Source: an uncultured bacterium
GTDB lineage: Bacteria; Acidobacteriota; Thermoanaerobaculia; Multivoradales; J023
DNA length: 45,715 bases
Direction: 5' to 3'
Assembly: GCA_937948815.1 (NCBI GenBank)
Contig: CALFAM010000095.1
Coordinates: 1 to 45,715 of the forward strand
Position numbers and translations under genes: made by a program. Below the pieces are notes generated by a model that ran no database searches, was not told the DNA's origin, and worked only from the letters and a program-made list of their open reading frames with translations. This document shows positions 17,624 to 25,616 of this stretch, in pieces; position 1 is the first letter of the stretch; each line of letters starts with the position of its first letter.

Positions 17624-19004
17624 TCTTGTCGATCGCCAGGATGAACGCCGCGGTCCGATAGTCGATATCGCCATGGCGCAGCCGTACGGCGCGAATCTCC
17701 TCGTAGGCAGTCGACATGGTTTCCTCGAGGCCCGAATTGACGAGGTCGAGCTCGCTCGGCCCCTCAGTGAAGGTCTTCTTGACGCCCTTCGAGAACTTAC
17801 TGTCGGTCATCTGCTCGACCTTCTCGAGCAAGTCGGTGTACGCGTGGCTCTGCCAGCGTCTTTGCAAGCGTCCATGGCGCACGTGGGCCAGGTTCTTTAC
17901 CCACTCGAAGTAAGAGACCACCACACCGCCGGCGTTGAGGAAGGTGTCGGGAAGGATCATGATTCCGCGGTCGGCGAGGGACTCGGACGCTCGCGCGGTG
18001 ATCGGGCCATTGGCGGCTTCAGCGATGATCTTGGCCTGGATGCTGCCCGCGTTCTCGGTGGTGATCTGGTTCTCGAGCGCGGCCGGGACCAGAATGTCGC
18101 ACGGTAGCCCGAACACATCCGTCGGCCGCTCGAAGCGCTCTCGGGCGTCGGGAAACGCCAAGACGCGGCCCTCATGTTCTGCCCGGAAGGCCATGATCGC
18201 CTCGAGGTCGAAACCATCCGGGTGGTAGATCGCGCCGTCGTACTCCGCGATGCCGACGATCTTGGCCCCCGACCCAGCGAGGAACATGGCGGCGTGACAG
18301 CCGACGTTGCCGAATCCCTGGACCACGACGCGCTTGCCCTCAATGCCGGGTTCGAGGCCCAGGGGCTTCATGTCTTCCGCGATCGCGCACGCCTCACGAA
18401 TCCCCAAGAACACGCCTCGCCCCGTGGCCTCGGTGCGACCACGGACGCCACCCTGGGCAAGGGGCTTGCCGGTCACGCACGCCTGGGCGTCGAGCTTGCC
18501 TTCGCTGAGCGCCGTGTAGGTGTCGCACATCCAGGCCATCTCTTTGGCCCCAGTACCGTAGTCCGGTGCCGGCACATCGACGCCCGGGCCGATGAAGTTC
18601 TTCTGGGTCAGCTCGTAGGCATAGCGACGGGTAATGCGCTCGAGCTCGCGCTCGGAGTAGTCGCGCCTCGTGATCTTGACGCCCCCCTTGGCGCCGCCAA
18701 AGGGCACATTGACGATGGCGCACTTGTAGGTCATCAGCGCGGCCAACGCCTTGACCTCGTCTTCGTTCACGGCCCGGCTGTAGCGCACACCGCCCTTGGT
18801 GGGTAGCTTGTGCTGGCTATGCTCGGCGCGCCAGGCTTCGACCACCTCGATCGTGCCGTCATCGCGGCAGAGCGGGAACGTCATCGCGTAGACGCTGTTG
18901 CAAGCCTTGATCTGGGCGAGCAGCGCAGGGTCATAGCCTGTATAGGCTGCCGCCCGATCGAAGTGGTGATCGACCTGCTTGGAGAAACTGATCGCTTCGC
19001 TCAT
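17586..19004 (-). CDS. gdhA: Glutamate/leucine dehydrogenase family enzyme
   Basis: 472 residues. It catalyses reversible oxidative deamination of glutamate to 2-oxoglutarate. Seen: the substrate-binding block PTKGGVRYSRAVNEDEVKAL, MTYKCAIVNVPFGGAKGGV with the catalytic-Lys region, PAPDYGTGAKEMAWM, and the Rossmann motif VVQGFGNVG. The C-terminal third, LPDTFLNAGGVVVSYFEW, is classic for the family. The length exceeds the 410-420 of common bacterial hexameric NAD enzymes through an N-terminal segment and a C-terminal tail. The start at 19004 is preceded by GGGAGG. A perfect 16-base palindrome lies 113 bases upstream and may be an operator. Confidence 0.93.
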   Translation of the reverse strand: MSEAISFSKQVDHHFDRAAAYTGYDPALLAQIKACNSVYAMTFPLCRDDGTIEVVEAWRAEHSQHKLPTKGGVRYSRAVNEDEVKALAALMTYKCAIVNVPFGGAKGGVKITRRDYSERELERITRRYAYELTQKNFIGPGVDVPAPDYGTGAKEMAWMCDTYTALSEGKLDAQACVTGKPLAQGGVRGRTEATGRGVFLGIREACAIAEDMKPLGLEPGIEGKRVVVQGFGNVGCHAAMFLAGSGAKIVGIAEYDGAIYHPDGFDLEAIMAFRAEHEGRVLAFPDARERFERPTDVFGLPCDILVPAALENQITTENAGSIQAKIIAEAANGPITARASESLADRGIMILPDTFLNAGGVVVSYFEWVKNLAHVRHGRLQRRWQSHAYTDLLEKVEQMTDSKFSKGVKKTFTEGPSELDLVNSGLEETMSTAYEEIRAVRLRHGDIDYRTAAFILAIDKIMASYLDLGIFP

Positions 19005-19480
19005 TCTGGCAACCTCCCTGCGGCGCACGGATCGAAGTCTGCTGCGATGTCGGTGCGAGCGATTCGACCACGGACGCACGCTGGGAGCAAGCGTAGCCTG
19101 GTTGGTGGGCTGAAAATATGTGCACGTGCACATGAAACTAGATTGAACTGAGCTCGATTCCGCACCGTCAGCTCAGCCTAGCGATTTCGGACGCATGCGC
19201 GGAGCCCGAGAATTGCAGGGCGAATCCTCCACGGTTGGCAGAAAACACTGGATTTATCGTGCTCTCGGGGCTACACTCCGCGCCGCTTGATGCCTTTTGA
19301 GGCGTCGAATGCTCGCGCCGCAGCGCACACCCACGCGCACGGCTACTCTGATATCCGGTAACCGAAGCCGTCTCGCCAGTCGTAAGAGCGACGAGCACGC
19401 GCGCAGCGAATGATGCGTGGGTGTGTGCGAATCGAGGTGGCCTGACCGACGGTCATCGAGCCGTCCGTGGAGAATCCCCC
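19005..19480. other. Divergent control region between gdhA and the HU gene
   Basis: 476 bases without a gene. It holds the perfect palindrome at 19118-19133, a longer inverted repeat (CTGAGCT ... AGCTCAG) around 19148-19176, and an imperfect hairpin around 19287-19310. A TACACT hexamer near 19271 could be a -10 for the HU gene, but its -35 is weak. I see no open reading frame with gene-like composition. Confidence 0.5.
19118..19133. promoter_or_regulatory. Perfect 16-bp palindrome upstream of gdhA, candidate operator
   Basis: The sequence ATGTGCACGTGCACAT reads identically on both strands. It lies in an A-rich context (TGAAAAT on its left), as expected for a dimeric regulator site over or near the gdhA promoter. 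No regulator gene is adjacent, so the binding protein is unknown. Confidence 0.5.
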
Positions 19481-19813
19481 ATGAGTGAGAAAAAGCTGAC
19501 CGCAGTCCGTGAGCCCTTCACCAAGGCCCAGCTCTTTACCCAGATTTCCGAAGACACCGGCCTGAGCAAGAAAGAGGTCGCCGCGGTGTTCGACAGCCTG
19601 AAGGATCAGATGCACCGCCACCTCAAGTCGCGTGCGGCCGGCGTGTTCACCCTGCCTGGCCTGGCCAAGTTCACAGTCCAGAAGAAGGCTGCGACCAAGG
19701 CACGCAAGGGCATCAACCCGTTCACCGGCGAGCCCACCACGTTCGCGGCGAAGCCTGCCCGCCGCCTGGTGAAGGTGCGCGTGCTCAAGGCGCTCAAAGA
19801 CCTCGCCGTGTAG
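19481..19813 (+). CDS. HU/IHF family DNA-binding protein
   Basis: 110 residues, cytoplasmic and nucleoid-associated. The N-terminal helices (FTKAQLFTQISEDTGLSKKEVAAVFDSL) precede the saddle and beta-arm (GVFTLPGLAKFTVQKKA, then ATKARKGINPFTGEPTTF with the DNA-intercalating Pro region), and the end is VRVLKALKDL. It is longer than the 90-residue E. coli HU because of an N-terminal MSEKKLTAVREP leader. I use the ATG at 19481; the upstream in-frame ATG at 19421 gives a non-conserved extension. A hairpin terminator follows. Confidence 0.93.
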   Translation: MSEKKLTAVREPFTKAQLFTQISEDTGLSKKEVAAVFDSLKDQMHRHLKSRAAGVFTLPGLAKFTVQKKAATKARKGINPFTGEPTTFAAKPARRLVKVRVLKALKDLAV

Positions 19814-19852
19814 CGCTCGCGACGTCCGCACCTGCGTTGACGTCGTCATGAG

Positions 19853-19879
19853 GAGGCCGGCATTCACGGTGCCGGCCTC
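19853..19879 (+). terminator. Intrinsic terminator after the HU gene
   Basis: A perfect 10-bp stem (GAGGCCGGCA / TGCCGGCCTC) with a 7-base loop lies 40 bases after the HU stop, followed by a T-rich but interrupted tail (TATCTATTT). Confidence 0.75.
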
Positions 19880-19984
19880 TATCTATTTGGAGTCGCTTTA
19901 TCTGAGTCCGTTCGACCGAGCCTCGTCTCAATCGAAGAGGCCCGCCCGGCGCGTCAGTGGTACGCTGGACCGGGTCGTTCGTCG

Positions 19985-21187
19985 ATGAATCAGCGCGCCA
20001 GAATCTCCGAAGCACGTTTCCTCCTTCACGCGGCGAGCATCGTCGTCGTCATCGCTGGCATGCGCGCCGCCGGACCCGTGCTGGTTCCGCTCTTCCTCGC
20101 GATCTTCCTGTCGATCCTTTGCTCACCGCTGTTGCGCAGGCTGCTCGACTGGGGGTGCCCCAAGGCGATTGCCGTGCTCACCACGGTGCTCGCGACCCTG
20201 GCGGTCTTTGCTGCCCTCGTCACGCTGGTGAGCGGCTCGATCAACTCGTTCACGCGCTCGCTTCCTCGCTACCAGACCGCGCTCGAGGGTCAGGCGAGTG
20301 AGGCCATCACCTGGCTCGAGTCACGCGGCTTCGATACGGCCGACCTCGCCTGGCTGAGCGGAAGCGAGGATGAGTCGCCACCCTCCGGGCCGCTCGCGGC
20401 TCCGGCTGGCGATCCCGTCGATCCCCTTGCCGATCCGGTCACCGGGTCGCGCCGAGAGTCGGCCACGGGTTCCGCTACAGGCACGGCCGAGAATGGGGCC
20501 GCACAGCCGGCGCCGCGCGCCGCGCGCCTGAACCTCGGCGCCGCGGTAGAGCTGATTGCAGGAACCCTGCGTCGGGTCGCTTCGCTGGTCTCCTATTTCT
20601 TGATCGTCGTGCTGATGATGATCTTCATCCTTAGCGAGGCGCCCGGCCTGCCGAACAAGCTGCAGCGGGCCTTTCGCTGGGGCGAGGATCCGGTCGGGCG
20701 CTTGTACAAAGCGCGCGAGGAGATCCAGATCTACCTCGGCATCAAGACCCTGATCAGCCTGGCGACCGGGGCCATCATCACGCTGTGGGTCTGGTTGCTC
20801 GGGGTCGACTACGCGCTGCTCTGGGGCCTGGTGGCCTTCTTGCTCAACTACATCCCGAGCTTGGGGTCGATCATTGCGTCGATCCCTGCGGTCCTGCTCA
20901 CCCTGGTCGACCAAGGTCCAGGGCGGGCGCTGCTGGTGGCGGTCGGCTACCTGGTCGTCAACGCGGTACTGGGAAATTTCGCCGAGCCGCATCTGATGGG
21001 TCGCAAGTTCGGTCTTTCGGCGCTCGTGGTGTTCATGTCGCTGGTCTTCTGGGGTTGGGTCTGGGGGCCGGTCGGTATGCTGCTCTCCGTGCCGCTCACG
21101 ATGATGCTGAAAATCCTGTTCGAGAACAGCAAGGGGCTTCGCTGGCTGGCGGTTCTGCTCGGCCCGGATGGCCGGCGCCCGGCCTGA
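19985..21187 (+). CDS. AI-2E family transporter (TqsA/PerM-like membrane protein)
   Basis: 400 residues with about eight transmembrane helices. The first hydrophobic block, FLLHAASIVVVIAGMRAAGPVLVPLFLAIFLS, and the C-terminal block (LLNYIPSLGSIIASIPAVLL, then NFAEPHLMGRKFGLSALVVF, then WGPVGMLLSVPLTMMLKI) are diagnostic of the family. A roughly 70-residue hydrophilic insert (about 110-180, rich in Pro, Ser, Gly and Asp) lies where homologues usually have a periplasmic or cytoplasmic helical segment. The substrate cannot be told from sequence; family members include autoinducer-2 exporters and Na+/H+ antiporters. Confidence 0.88.
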   Translation: MNQRARISEARFLLHAASIVVVIAGMRAAGPVLVPLFLAIFLSILCSPLLRRLLDWGCPKAIAVLTTVLATLAVFAALVTLVSGSINSFTRSLPRYQTALEGQASEAITWLESRGFDTADLAWLSGSEDESPPSGPLAAPAGDPVDPLADPVTGSRRESATGSATGTAENGAAQPAPRAARLNLGAAVELIAGTLRRVASLVSYFLIVVLMMIFILSEAPGLPNKLQRAFRWGEDPVGRLYKAREEIQIYLGIKTLISLATGAIITLWVWLLGVDYALLWGLVAFLLNYIPSLGSIIASIPAVLLTLVDQGPGRALLVAVGYLVVNAVLGNFAEPHLMGRKFGLSALVVFMSLVFWGWVWGPVGMLLSVPLTMMLKILFENSKGLRWLAVLLGPDGRRPA

Positions 21188-21200
21188 TCGCCGCGTGGGG

Positions 21201-21917
21201 TCAGTCGAGCGCGATGCCGAGGTCGCGAAGCTGACCGGTGGCGGCGGCTGCCCAGCCTCGGTTGGCGGCCGGGCTGGCGGGGCTCGGATGGAGGATCTGA
21301 GCGACCTCGATCGAGCTTTCGGCGAATACACGTTTGGCCTGGCGGGCGGCATAGGCGCCCACCCCGATCACCATCTTCACACCGAGCTCGGCGGCGAGGT
21401 CGAAGAGCGCCTGATCGCAGGGGGTGGTCAGCGCGCGTTGCTCTTTGGCCGGCAGCTTGTCCGGCGTCACATTGCGGGCCCCTTCGTCGAGGAAGAGAAT
21501 CGGAATGTAGTTGCCGACGAAGAAGCGCTCGAAGAAGCGCTCGGGCGTGTCGAACGTGTCGCGCGCCCAACCCCACAGCCGGGCGCCGCTGACCTCCCGG
21601 CGTGGGCAGGCAAAGCCCGTGACCGGTCGCTTGGGATGTTCGTCGTCTGGGCGGCCCACGGACTGCCCGCCGAGATCGAGCCAGTCGCGCACCATGTCGA
21701 CCGCACCGAACGGAATCCCGGTCTGGGCCATGCCCCAAGGGCCGGGGTTCATGCCCAGGAATAGCGCCTCTTTCGGACCCTTGCCCCAGCGAGAAAGGTA
21801 GGCATCGTGAACCGCCCGCGCGTAGTCGAGCGGAAAGTAAGCGTGCGCCACCGGGTCGCTGAAGCGCAGGTTGCGTACAGCATCGGCGAGGGTTGCGGAG
21901 ATCTCGTGCAGGCTCAT
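21201..21917 (-). CDS. SMUG1-like uracil-DNA glycosylase
   Basis: 238 residues. It removes uracil or oxidised pyrimidines from DNA in base-excision repair. Seen: the catalytic loop LFLGMNPGPWGMAQTGIPFG, where the Asn of GMNPGPWG is the catalytic position in SMUG1; SGARLWGWA; the GNYIPILFLD segment; and the DNA-intercalation motif ILHPSPASPAANRGW. The start at 21917 (MSLHEISATLADA) is preferred; an ATG at 21998 would overlap the divergent membrane-protein gene start. Confidence 0.88.
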   Translation of the reverse strand: MSLHEISATLADAVRNLRFSDPVAHAYFPLDYARAVHDAYLSRWGKGPKEALFLGMNPGPWGMAQTGIPFGAVDMVRDWLDLGGQSVGRPDDEHPKRPVTGFACPRREVSGARLWGWARDTFDTPERFFERFFVGNYIPILFLDEGARNVTPDKLPAKEQRALTTPCDQALFDLAAELGVKMVIGVGAYAARQAKRVFAESSIEVAQILHPSPASPAANRGWAAAATGQLRDLGIALD

Positions 21918-22000
21918 GGCGTCGTGGAGTCGCTCGTTCGAACGGAAGGCGGATTCTATCCGGGATAGGATCGCGGCAAGCATGCGATGCGAGGACAATG

Positions 22001-22378
22001 ATGCGAGATGACAACCGCGGCCAGCGCGGAGATGCTGGAAATCTGCCGGGTACAGATCCTACGAACCCGAGGCTTTCCGGCCCGACACCGTGGGGGGCTG
22101 GGCCGATGATCTTTCGTGCAGGGACTTCCGCCGTCGCGAAGCGGCAGCGCGTGATCTTCTGCGCGGTAACCGTGCTCGTTGCATCGGCCTTGATCTGGCC
22201 GATCCATCCGCGCTTCGCGACCATCGAGCCGATGGTCTTGGGTCTCCCGTTCGGACTTGCCTGGGTGATCGCGGTGTTGATGGCCATGTTCGTCAATACC
22301 CTGGTGCTCTTCCGAAGCGATCTGCGACAAGACGACCCCGCTCCAGCGTCTCGCGGTCACGACGGCGAGGCGGGGTAG
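22001..22378 (+). CDS. Small two-helix membrane protein (DUF3311-like) paired with symporter
   Basis: About 125 residues with two predicted membrane segments: VIFCAVTVLVASALIWP and LGLPFGLAWVIAVLMAMFVNTLVLF. The PFGLAWVI motif and position directly before a sodium/solute symporter are typical of DUF3311 partners. The gene stop is 4 bases before the symporter start. The start is uncertain: ATGs at 21998 and 22001 or, matching the family length better, 22106 (MIFRAGTSAVAKRQ). Confidence 0.75.
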   Translation: MRDDNRGQRGDAGNLPGTDPTNPRLSGPTPWGAGPMIFRAGTSAVAKRQRVIFCAVTVLVASALIWPIHPRFATIEPMVLGLPFGLAWVIAVLMAMFVNTLVLFRSDLRQDDPAPASRGHDGEAG

Positions 22379-22382
22379 GCCA

Positions 22383-23858
22383 ATGGAACCCTGGCTCGTA
22401 ACGCTCGTGGTGTGCGCCGGCTATCTGCTGGTGACCTTGGTCATGGGCATCGTCCCCGGCCTGCGGGTCACGAAGAGCGTCGCCGGCTACGTGGCCGCGG
22501 ACCGCGGCATGGGTACGCTCATGCTCTACTTCGTGCTCGGCGCATCCATCTTCTCGTCGTTCGCCTTCCTCGGTGCGCCTGGATGGGCGTATTCACGGGG
22601 TGCGGCAGCCTTCTACATCATTGGCTACGGCGTCTTGGGCATGGTGCCGTTCTACTTTCTCGGCCCCCGCGCGCGCCGGCTCGGCGTGCGCTTCGGCTTC
22701 GTAACCCAGGCTGAGCTGCTCGCGCATCGCTACCAGAGCCGTGCTTTGTCGGTGCTTCTGGCGGTCGCCAGCGTCGCCGCCTTCGTGCCCTACCTGACCT
22801 TGCAGATGAAGGGCGCGGGCCTGATTCTCTCGACGATTACCGAAGGTCGCATCAGCGACGCGGTGGGTGCGGCCGCAACCTACAGCGTGGTGGTGGCCTA
22901 CGTGCTCGCCAGTGGCGTGATGGGCGTCGGCTGGACGAATACGTTCCAGGGCGTGTTCATGATGATCGTGGCCTGGTTCCTCGGGCTCTACCTGCCGACC
23001 AAGCTCTATGGCGGCGTCGGAGACATGTTCGAGCAGATCGCGGCCTCGGGCAAGGAAGTATTGCTCACCGCGCCCGGGCTCGACGCCGCGGGGGATCCCT
23101 GGCCCTGGGCGGCGTTCAGCTCGGCGGTGCTGGTCTCGGCGGTAGGCTTTTCGATGTGGCCGCACCTCTTCATGAAGAGCTACGCGGCCAAGAGCGACCG
23201 CGCCTTGCGCCTGACCGTCGTGCTCTATCCGACCTTTCAGCTCTTCTTGGTGCCCATCCTGCTGATCGGCTTTGCCGGCATCCTGGCCTTCCCGGCCGTC
23301 GATCGCCCCGACACCATTCTGCCGCTCCTCCTGACCCGGGTGGAGCTACCGTCCGTGCTGGTCGGCCTGGTATGCGCAGGCGCGCTGGCTGCGTCGATGT
23401 CCAGCGGTGACGCCTTGCTCCATGGCGCGGCGTCCATTGCCGTGCGCGATGGGATCGCTCAGCTCGGCGACCCTGCGGCGCGCGATGATCGGCGCGAGCG
23501 CACTTGGATTCGCATTGGCGTTGTCGTGTTGGCCGGGATCGCCTACTACTTTGCCGTGGCTTCGAAGGTATCGATCGTAGCCCTGCTTCTCGCAGCCTAC
23601 GGTGGCGTCGCGCAGATCTTCCCGCTTGCGGTCGCAGCTTTCTACTGGCCCCGCGCCACCGGTGCCGGCGCCCTGGCTGGCTTGCTCGCGGGCCTCTCGA
23701 CCAACGTCGTTTTCCTGCTGAATCCGGAATGGTCACCCATTCCGGGAATGCACGAAGGGTTCTGGGGCCTGATGGTCAATGTGCCGGTCTTCATCGTGGT
23801 GAGCCTGCTCACCAAGCCGCAGGCCCCCGATCATCTGCGTGCCTATGTCGAAGGTTGA
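22383..23858 (+). CDS. Sodium:solute symporter (SSS family)
   Basis: 491 residues with about 13 transmembrane helices. Sodium-coupled uptake is inferred from family. Conserved features: AADRGMGTLMLYFVLGASIFSSFAFLG, GVGWTNTFQGVFMMIVAW (the family signature), SAVGFSMWPHLFMKSYAAKS, and SMSSGDALLHGAAS on the Na+-site helix. Likely substrates are organic acids, amino acids or similar; the sequence does not say which. The DUF3311-like partner immediately upstream is a common arrangement for a subset of monocarboxylate-type SSS transporters. Confidence 0.92.
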   Translation: MEPWLVTLVVCAGYLLVTLVMGIVPGLRVTKSVAGYVAADRGMGTLMLYFVLGASIFSSFAFLGAPGWAYSRGAAAFYIIGYGVLGMVPFYFLGPRARRLGVRFGFVTQAELLAHRYQSRALSVLLAVASVAAFVPYLTLQMKGAGLILSTITEGRISDAVGAAATYSVVVAYVLASGVMGVGWTNTFQGVFMMIVAWFLGLYLPTKLYGGVGDMFEQIAASGKEVLLTAPGLDAAGDPWPWAAFSSAVLVSAVGFSMWPHLFMKSYAAKSDRALRLTVVLYPTFQLFLVPILLIGFAGILAFPAVDRPDTILPLLLTRVELPSVLVGLVCAGALAASMSSGDALLHGAASIAVRDGIAQLGDPAARDDRRERTWIRIGVVVLAGIAYYFAVASKVSIVALLLAAYGGVAQIFPLAVAAFYWPRATGAGALAGLLAGLSTNVVFLLNPEWSPIPGMHEGFWGLMVNVPVFIVVSLLTKPQAPDHLRAYVEG

Positions 23859-23944
23859 TCCACGATGAAGGAATGCCCCTGAGACATCGCAATAGGCGAA
23901 TGGCATTCCCGCTCTGCACCCTCCCCGAGTCGGCCTAAGGCCAA

Positions 23945-23978
23945 CAAAAAAAAGCACTGCGATTCTTTCGCAGTGCTT
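23945..23978 (-). terminator. Strong intrinsic terminator on the minus strand
   Basis: Read on the minus strand: a perfect 11-bp stem (AAGCACTGCGA / TCGCAGTGCTT) with a 5-base loop, then an uninterrupted run of T. The A-run at 23945-23953 makes it one-directional. On the plus strand no T-run follows. The nearest minus-strand gene ends 484 bases upstream (24462), beyond an intervening plus-strand gene. The hairpin therefore either ends a long antisense read-out of the polyketide operon or terminates a short transcript from the promoter at 24005-24034. Confidence 0.85.
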
Positions 23979-24004
23979 CTCCATGAAATGTCTTGTGCAC
24001 CTGG

Positions 24005-24034
24005 ATGATACAGGAGCATATGGCGCCATGACAA
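24005..24034 (-). promoter_or_regulatory. Candidate promoter of a short minus-strand RNA
   Basis: On the minus strand: TTGTCA (24029-24034), an 18-base spacer, then TATCAT (24005-24010). A start around 23998 would give an RNA of about 54 bases ending in the terminator at 23945-23978. Each piece alone is moderate; promoter and terminator at this spacing with no gene between them is suggestive. Confidence 0.45.
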
Positions 24035-24108
24035 GGGTCTTGTTCATTCGAACCTTGTCTCGTTAGCCTTCCAATCCGATCCGGTACGCGCTCCGGAAGA
24101 GCCTATCG

Positions 24109-24450
24109 ATGAAGACCCGCGTGAATCCTGCCGATCTGCGCCTCCCGATCGTGGTGCTCGTGCTGGTGCTGACAGCATGGGTGGCGAATCGAGCGATCAA
24201 CGCGCACGCCGCACGTGACGCAGCCGAAACCGCCCGCATCATGCGCGAGGCCGACCACCGCGGCGACTGGCTGCGATGCCGTGAGGCCGAAGCATGGATG
24301 CTCGCCGCGCCCGAAGCGAAGGCAGCCGAGGCCTACCTTCGCCTCCTCGAAGAAGGCAAGACCCCAGTCGAAGTACCGACCCGGGAAACCATGAAGCGTC
24401 TCGAGCTCGTCGAGGCTTGTCGCGAACCGGAAGCGTCTTCAGGAGGATAG
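24109..24450 (+). CDS. Small membrane-anchored protein of unknown function
   Basis: 113 residues: a short basic N-terminus, one transmembrane helix (PIVVLVLVLTAWVANRAI), then a helical Ala/Glu/Arg-rich domain (DAAETARIMREADHRGDWLRCREAEAWML). There are two Cys, one in each half of the soluble part. No family is recognised. It is isolated on the plus strand between the symporter and the convergent end of the polyketide operon (12 bases). Its Arg/Ala-rich composition fits the host. Confidence 0.55.
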   Translation: MKTRVNPADLRLPIVVLVLVLTAWVANRAINAHAARDAAETARIMREADHRGDWLRCREAEAWMLAAPEAKAAEAYLRLLEEGKTPVEVPTRETMKRLELVEACREPEASSGG

Positions 24451-24461
24451 CGAGGCAACCA

Positions 24462-25616
24462 TCAGCCCGTGACGCTGCCCATGAGCAGCCGCATGGCCGG
24501 GACCACGGCGCGTACGGGGGAGAGCGCACGGGTGTGGACCGCGAGTAGGCGACCGAATACCTCGGGTCTGGCAGCAAGGGCGCGCATGAAGCGTCTTCGC
24601 AGCGCGGGGCGCCGCTCGAGGGCCAGGATCATGCGGGTCATCCGATCCGGCCATGAACAGATCGAGCGGTGATCGCGTGGATAGCCACGCAGGGACCCTC
24701 GGCCGAGGGCGGAGCCCAGGGCCTCGGCCTGGTGGAATGCGTGCGCCAGGCCTTCGCCAGTGATCGCGTCGACGTATCCCGCTGCGTCGCCAGCGAGCGC
24801 CAGGTTGCCCCGGACCACACCTCGGGTGCGCTGGCCGAGAGGGCCGCAGCCAGCGTCGCGTGAGACGGTCGGAGCGCCGGCAATGCGTGCCTCGAGCGCT
24901 GGGACCCTCGCGAGGAGATCGTTCCAGCCGCTCGCCTTTCCGTGCCAGAGGAAAGCGATGCCGATCTCGTCCGCCGCTACCGGAGTGACGTAGGCTTCGC
25001 ATCGATCCGCCCAGTAGACCTCCACTTCGTCGCGCCAAGGCGCCACGCGGAGATGGCGTCGCACACCGAAGCGCTGCCGTGATCGCGGTTCGGGCCGCCC
25101 GGCCAGTCCGGCTTCGGCCCGCAAGGCCGAGCGCAAGCCGTCCGCGGCGATGATGAACTGCGCCCTGACGTCGCCTGCCGCCGTCCGCACTCCATGGAAT
25201 GGGGCGCCGCGGGACGAGGAGTCGCTCGAAGGAAGCAGTCCATCGACCGCGACACCCCAACGTAGATCGACACCTGCGCGCTCGGCGGCATGCACCAGGG
25301 CCTGGTGGAGGTCCAGGCGTCGGATTCCTGCGCCAGGGCGCCCAGGGAACGGGGCTGACGCCACCACCTCGCCATCGATGTAGCAGATGCCGGTGAGCGG
25401 ATGGCACCGGCAACCTCCGAGATCCACGCCCAATCGCTCGAGGGTGTCGAGACCATCGGGCATCAAACCTTCTCCACACGGCTTGTCGAGTGGCGGCCGT
25501 CGTCGATCGAGCACCGCAACCCGCGCGCCCTCGCGCCTTGCGGCGAGCGCCGCCGCCAGGCCAGCGGGGCCGCCGCCGACGACCACCACGTCGACATCGG
25601 CGCGCGCCGCTTTCAT
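24462..25616 (-). CDS. FAD-dependent oxidoreductase (geranylgeranyl reductase/aromatic hydroxylase-like)
   Basis: 384 residues. The Rossmann FAD motif VVVGGGPAGLAAALAARREG is at the N-terminus, the GxxCGEGL-type segment (KPCGEGLMPDGLDTLERLG) follows, and the second FAD motif is ALAGDAAGYVDAITGEGL. The fold is that of the UbiH/PHBH-type flavoprotein monooxygenases and geranylgeranyl reductases. As last gene of the type III PKS operon, it overlaps the acyl-AMP ligase stop by four bases. By analogy with the flavoprotein SrsC of the Streptomyces phenolic-lipid operon, it could hydroxylate the aromatic ring and lead to a quinone; this is inference from context. Confidence 0.85.
   Translation of the reverse strand: MKAARADVDVVVVGGGPAGLAAALAARREGARVAVLDRRRPPLDKPCGEGLMPDGLDTLERLGVDLGGCRCHPLTGICYIDGEVVASAPFPGRPGAGIRRLDLHQALVHAAERAGVDLRWGVAVDGLLPSSDSSSRGAPFHGVRTAAGDVRAQFIIAADGLRSALRAEAGLAGRPEPRSRQRFGVRRHLRVAPWRDEVEVYWADRCEAYVTPVAADEIGIAFLWHGKASGWNDLLARVPALEARIAGAPTVSRDAGCGPLGQRTRGVVRGNLALAGDAAGYVDAITGEGLAHAFHQAEALGSALGRGSLRGYPRDHRSICSWPDRMTRMILALERRPALRRRFMRALAARPEVFGRLLAVHTRALSPVRAVVPAMRLLMGSVTG

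Noticed and set aside
23843-24034. 63-residue minus-strand ORF covering the terminator
   Set aside because: It reads through a hairpin and T-run, has no conserved features, and the RNA-level signals explain the sequence better.
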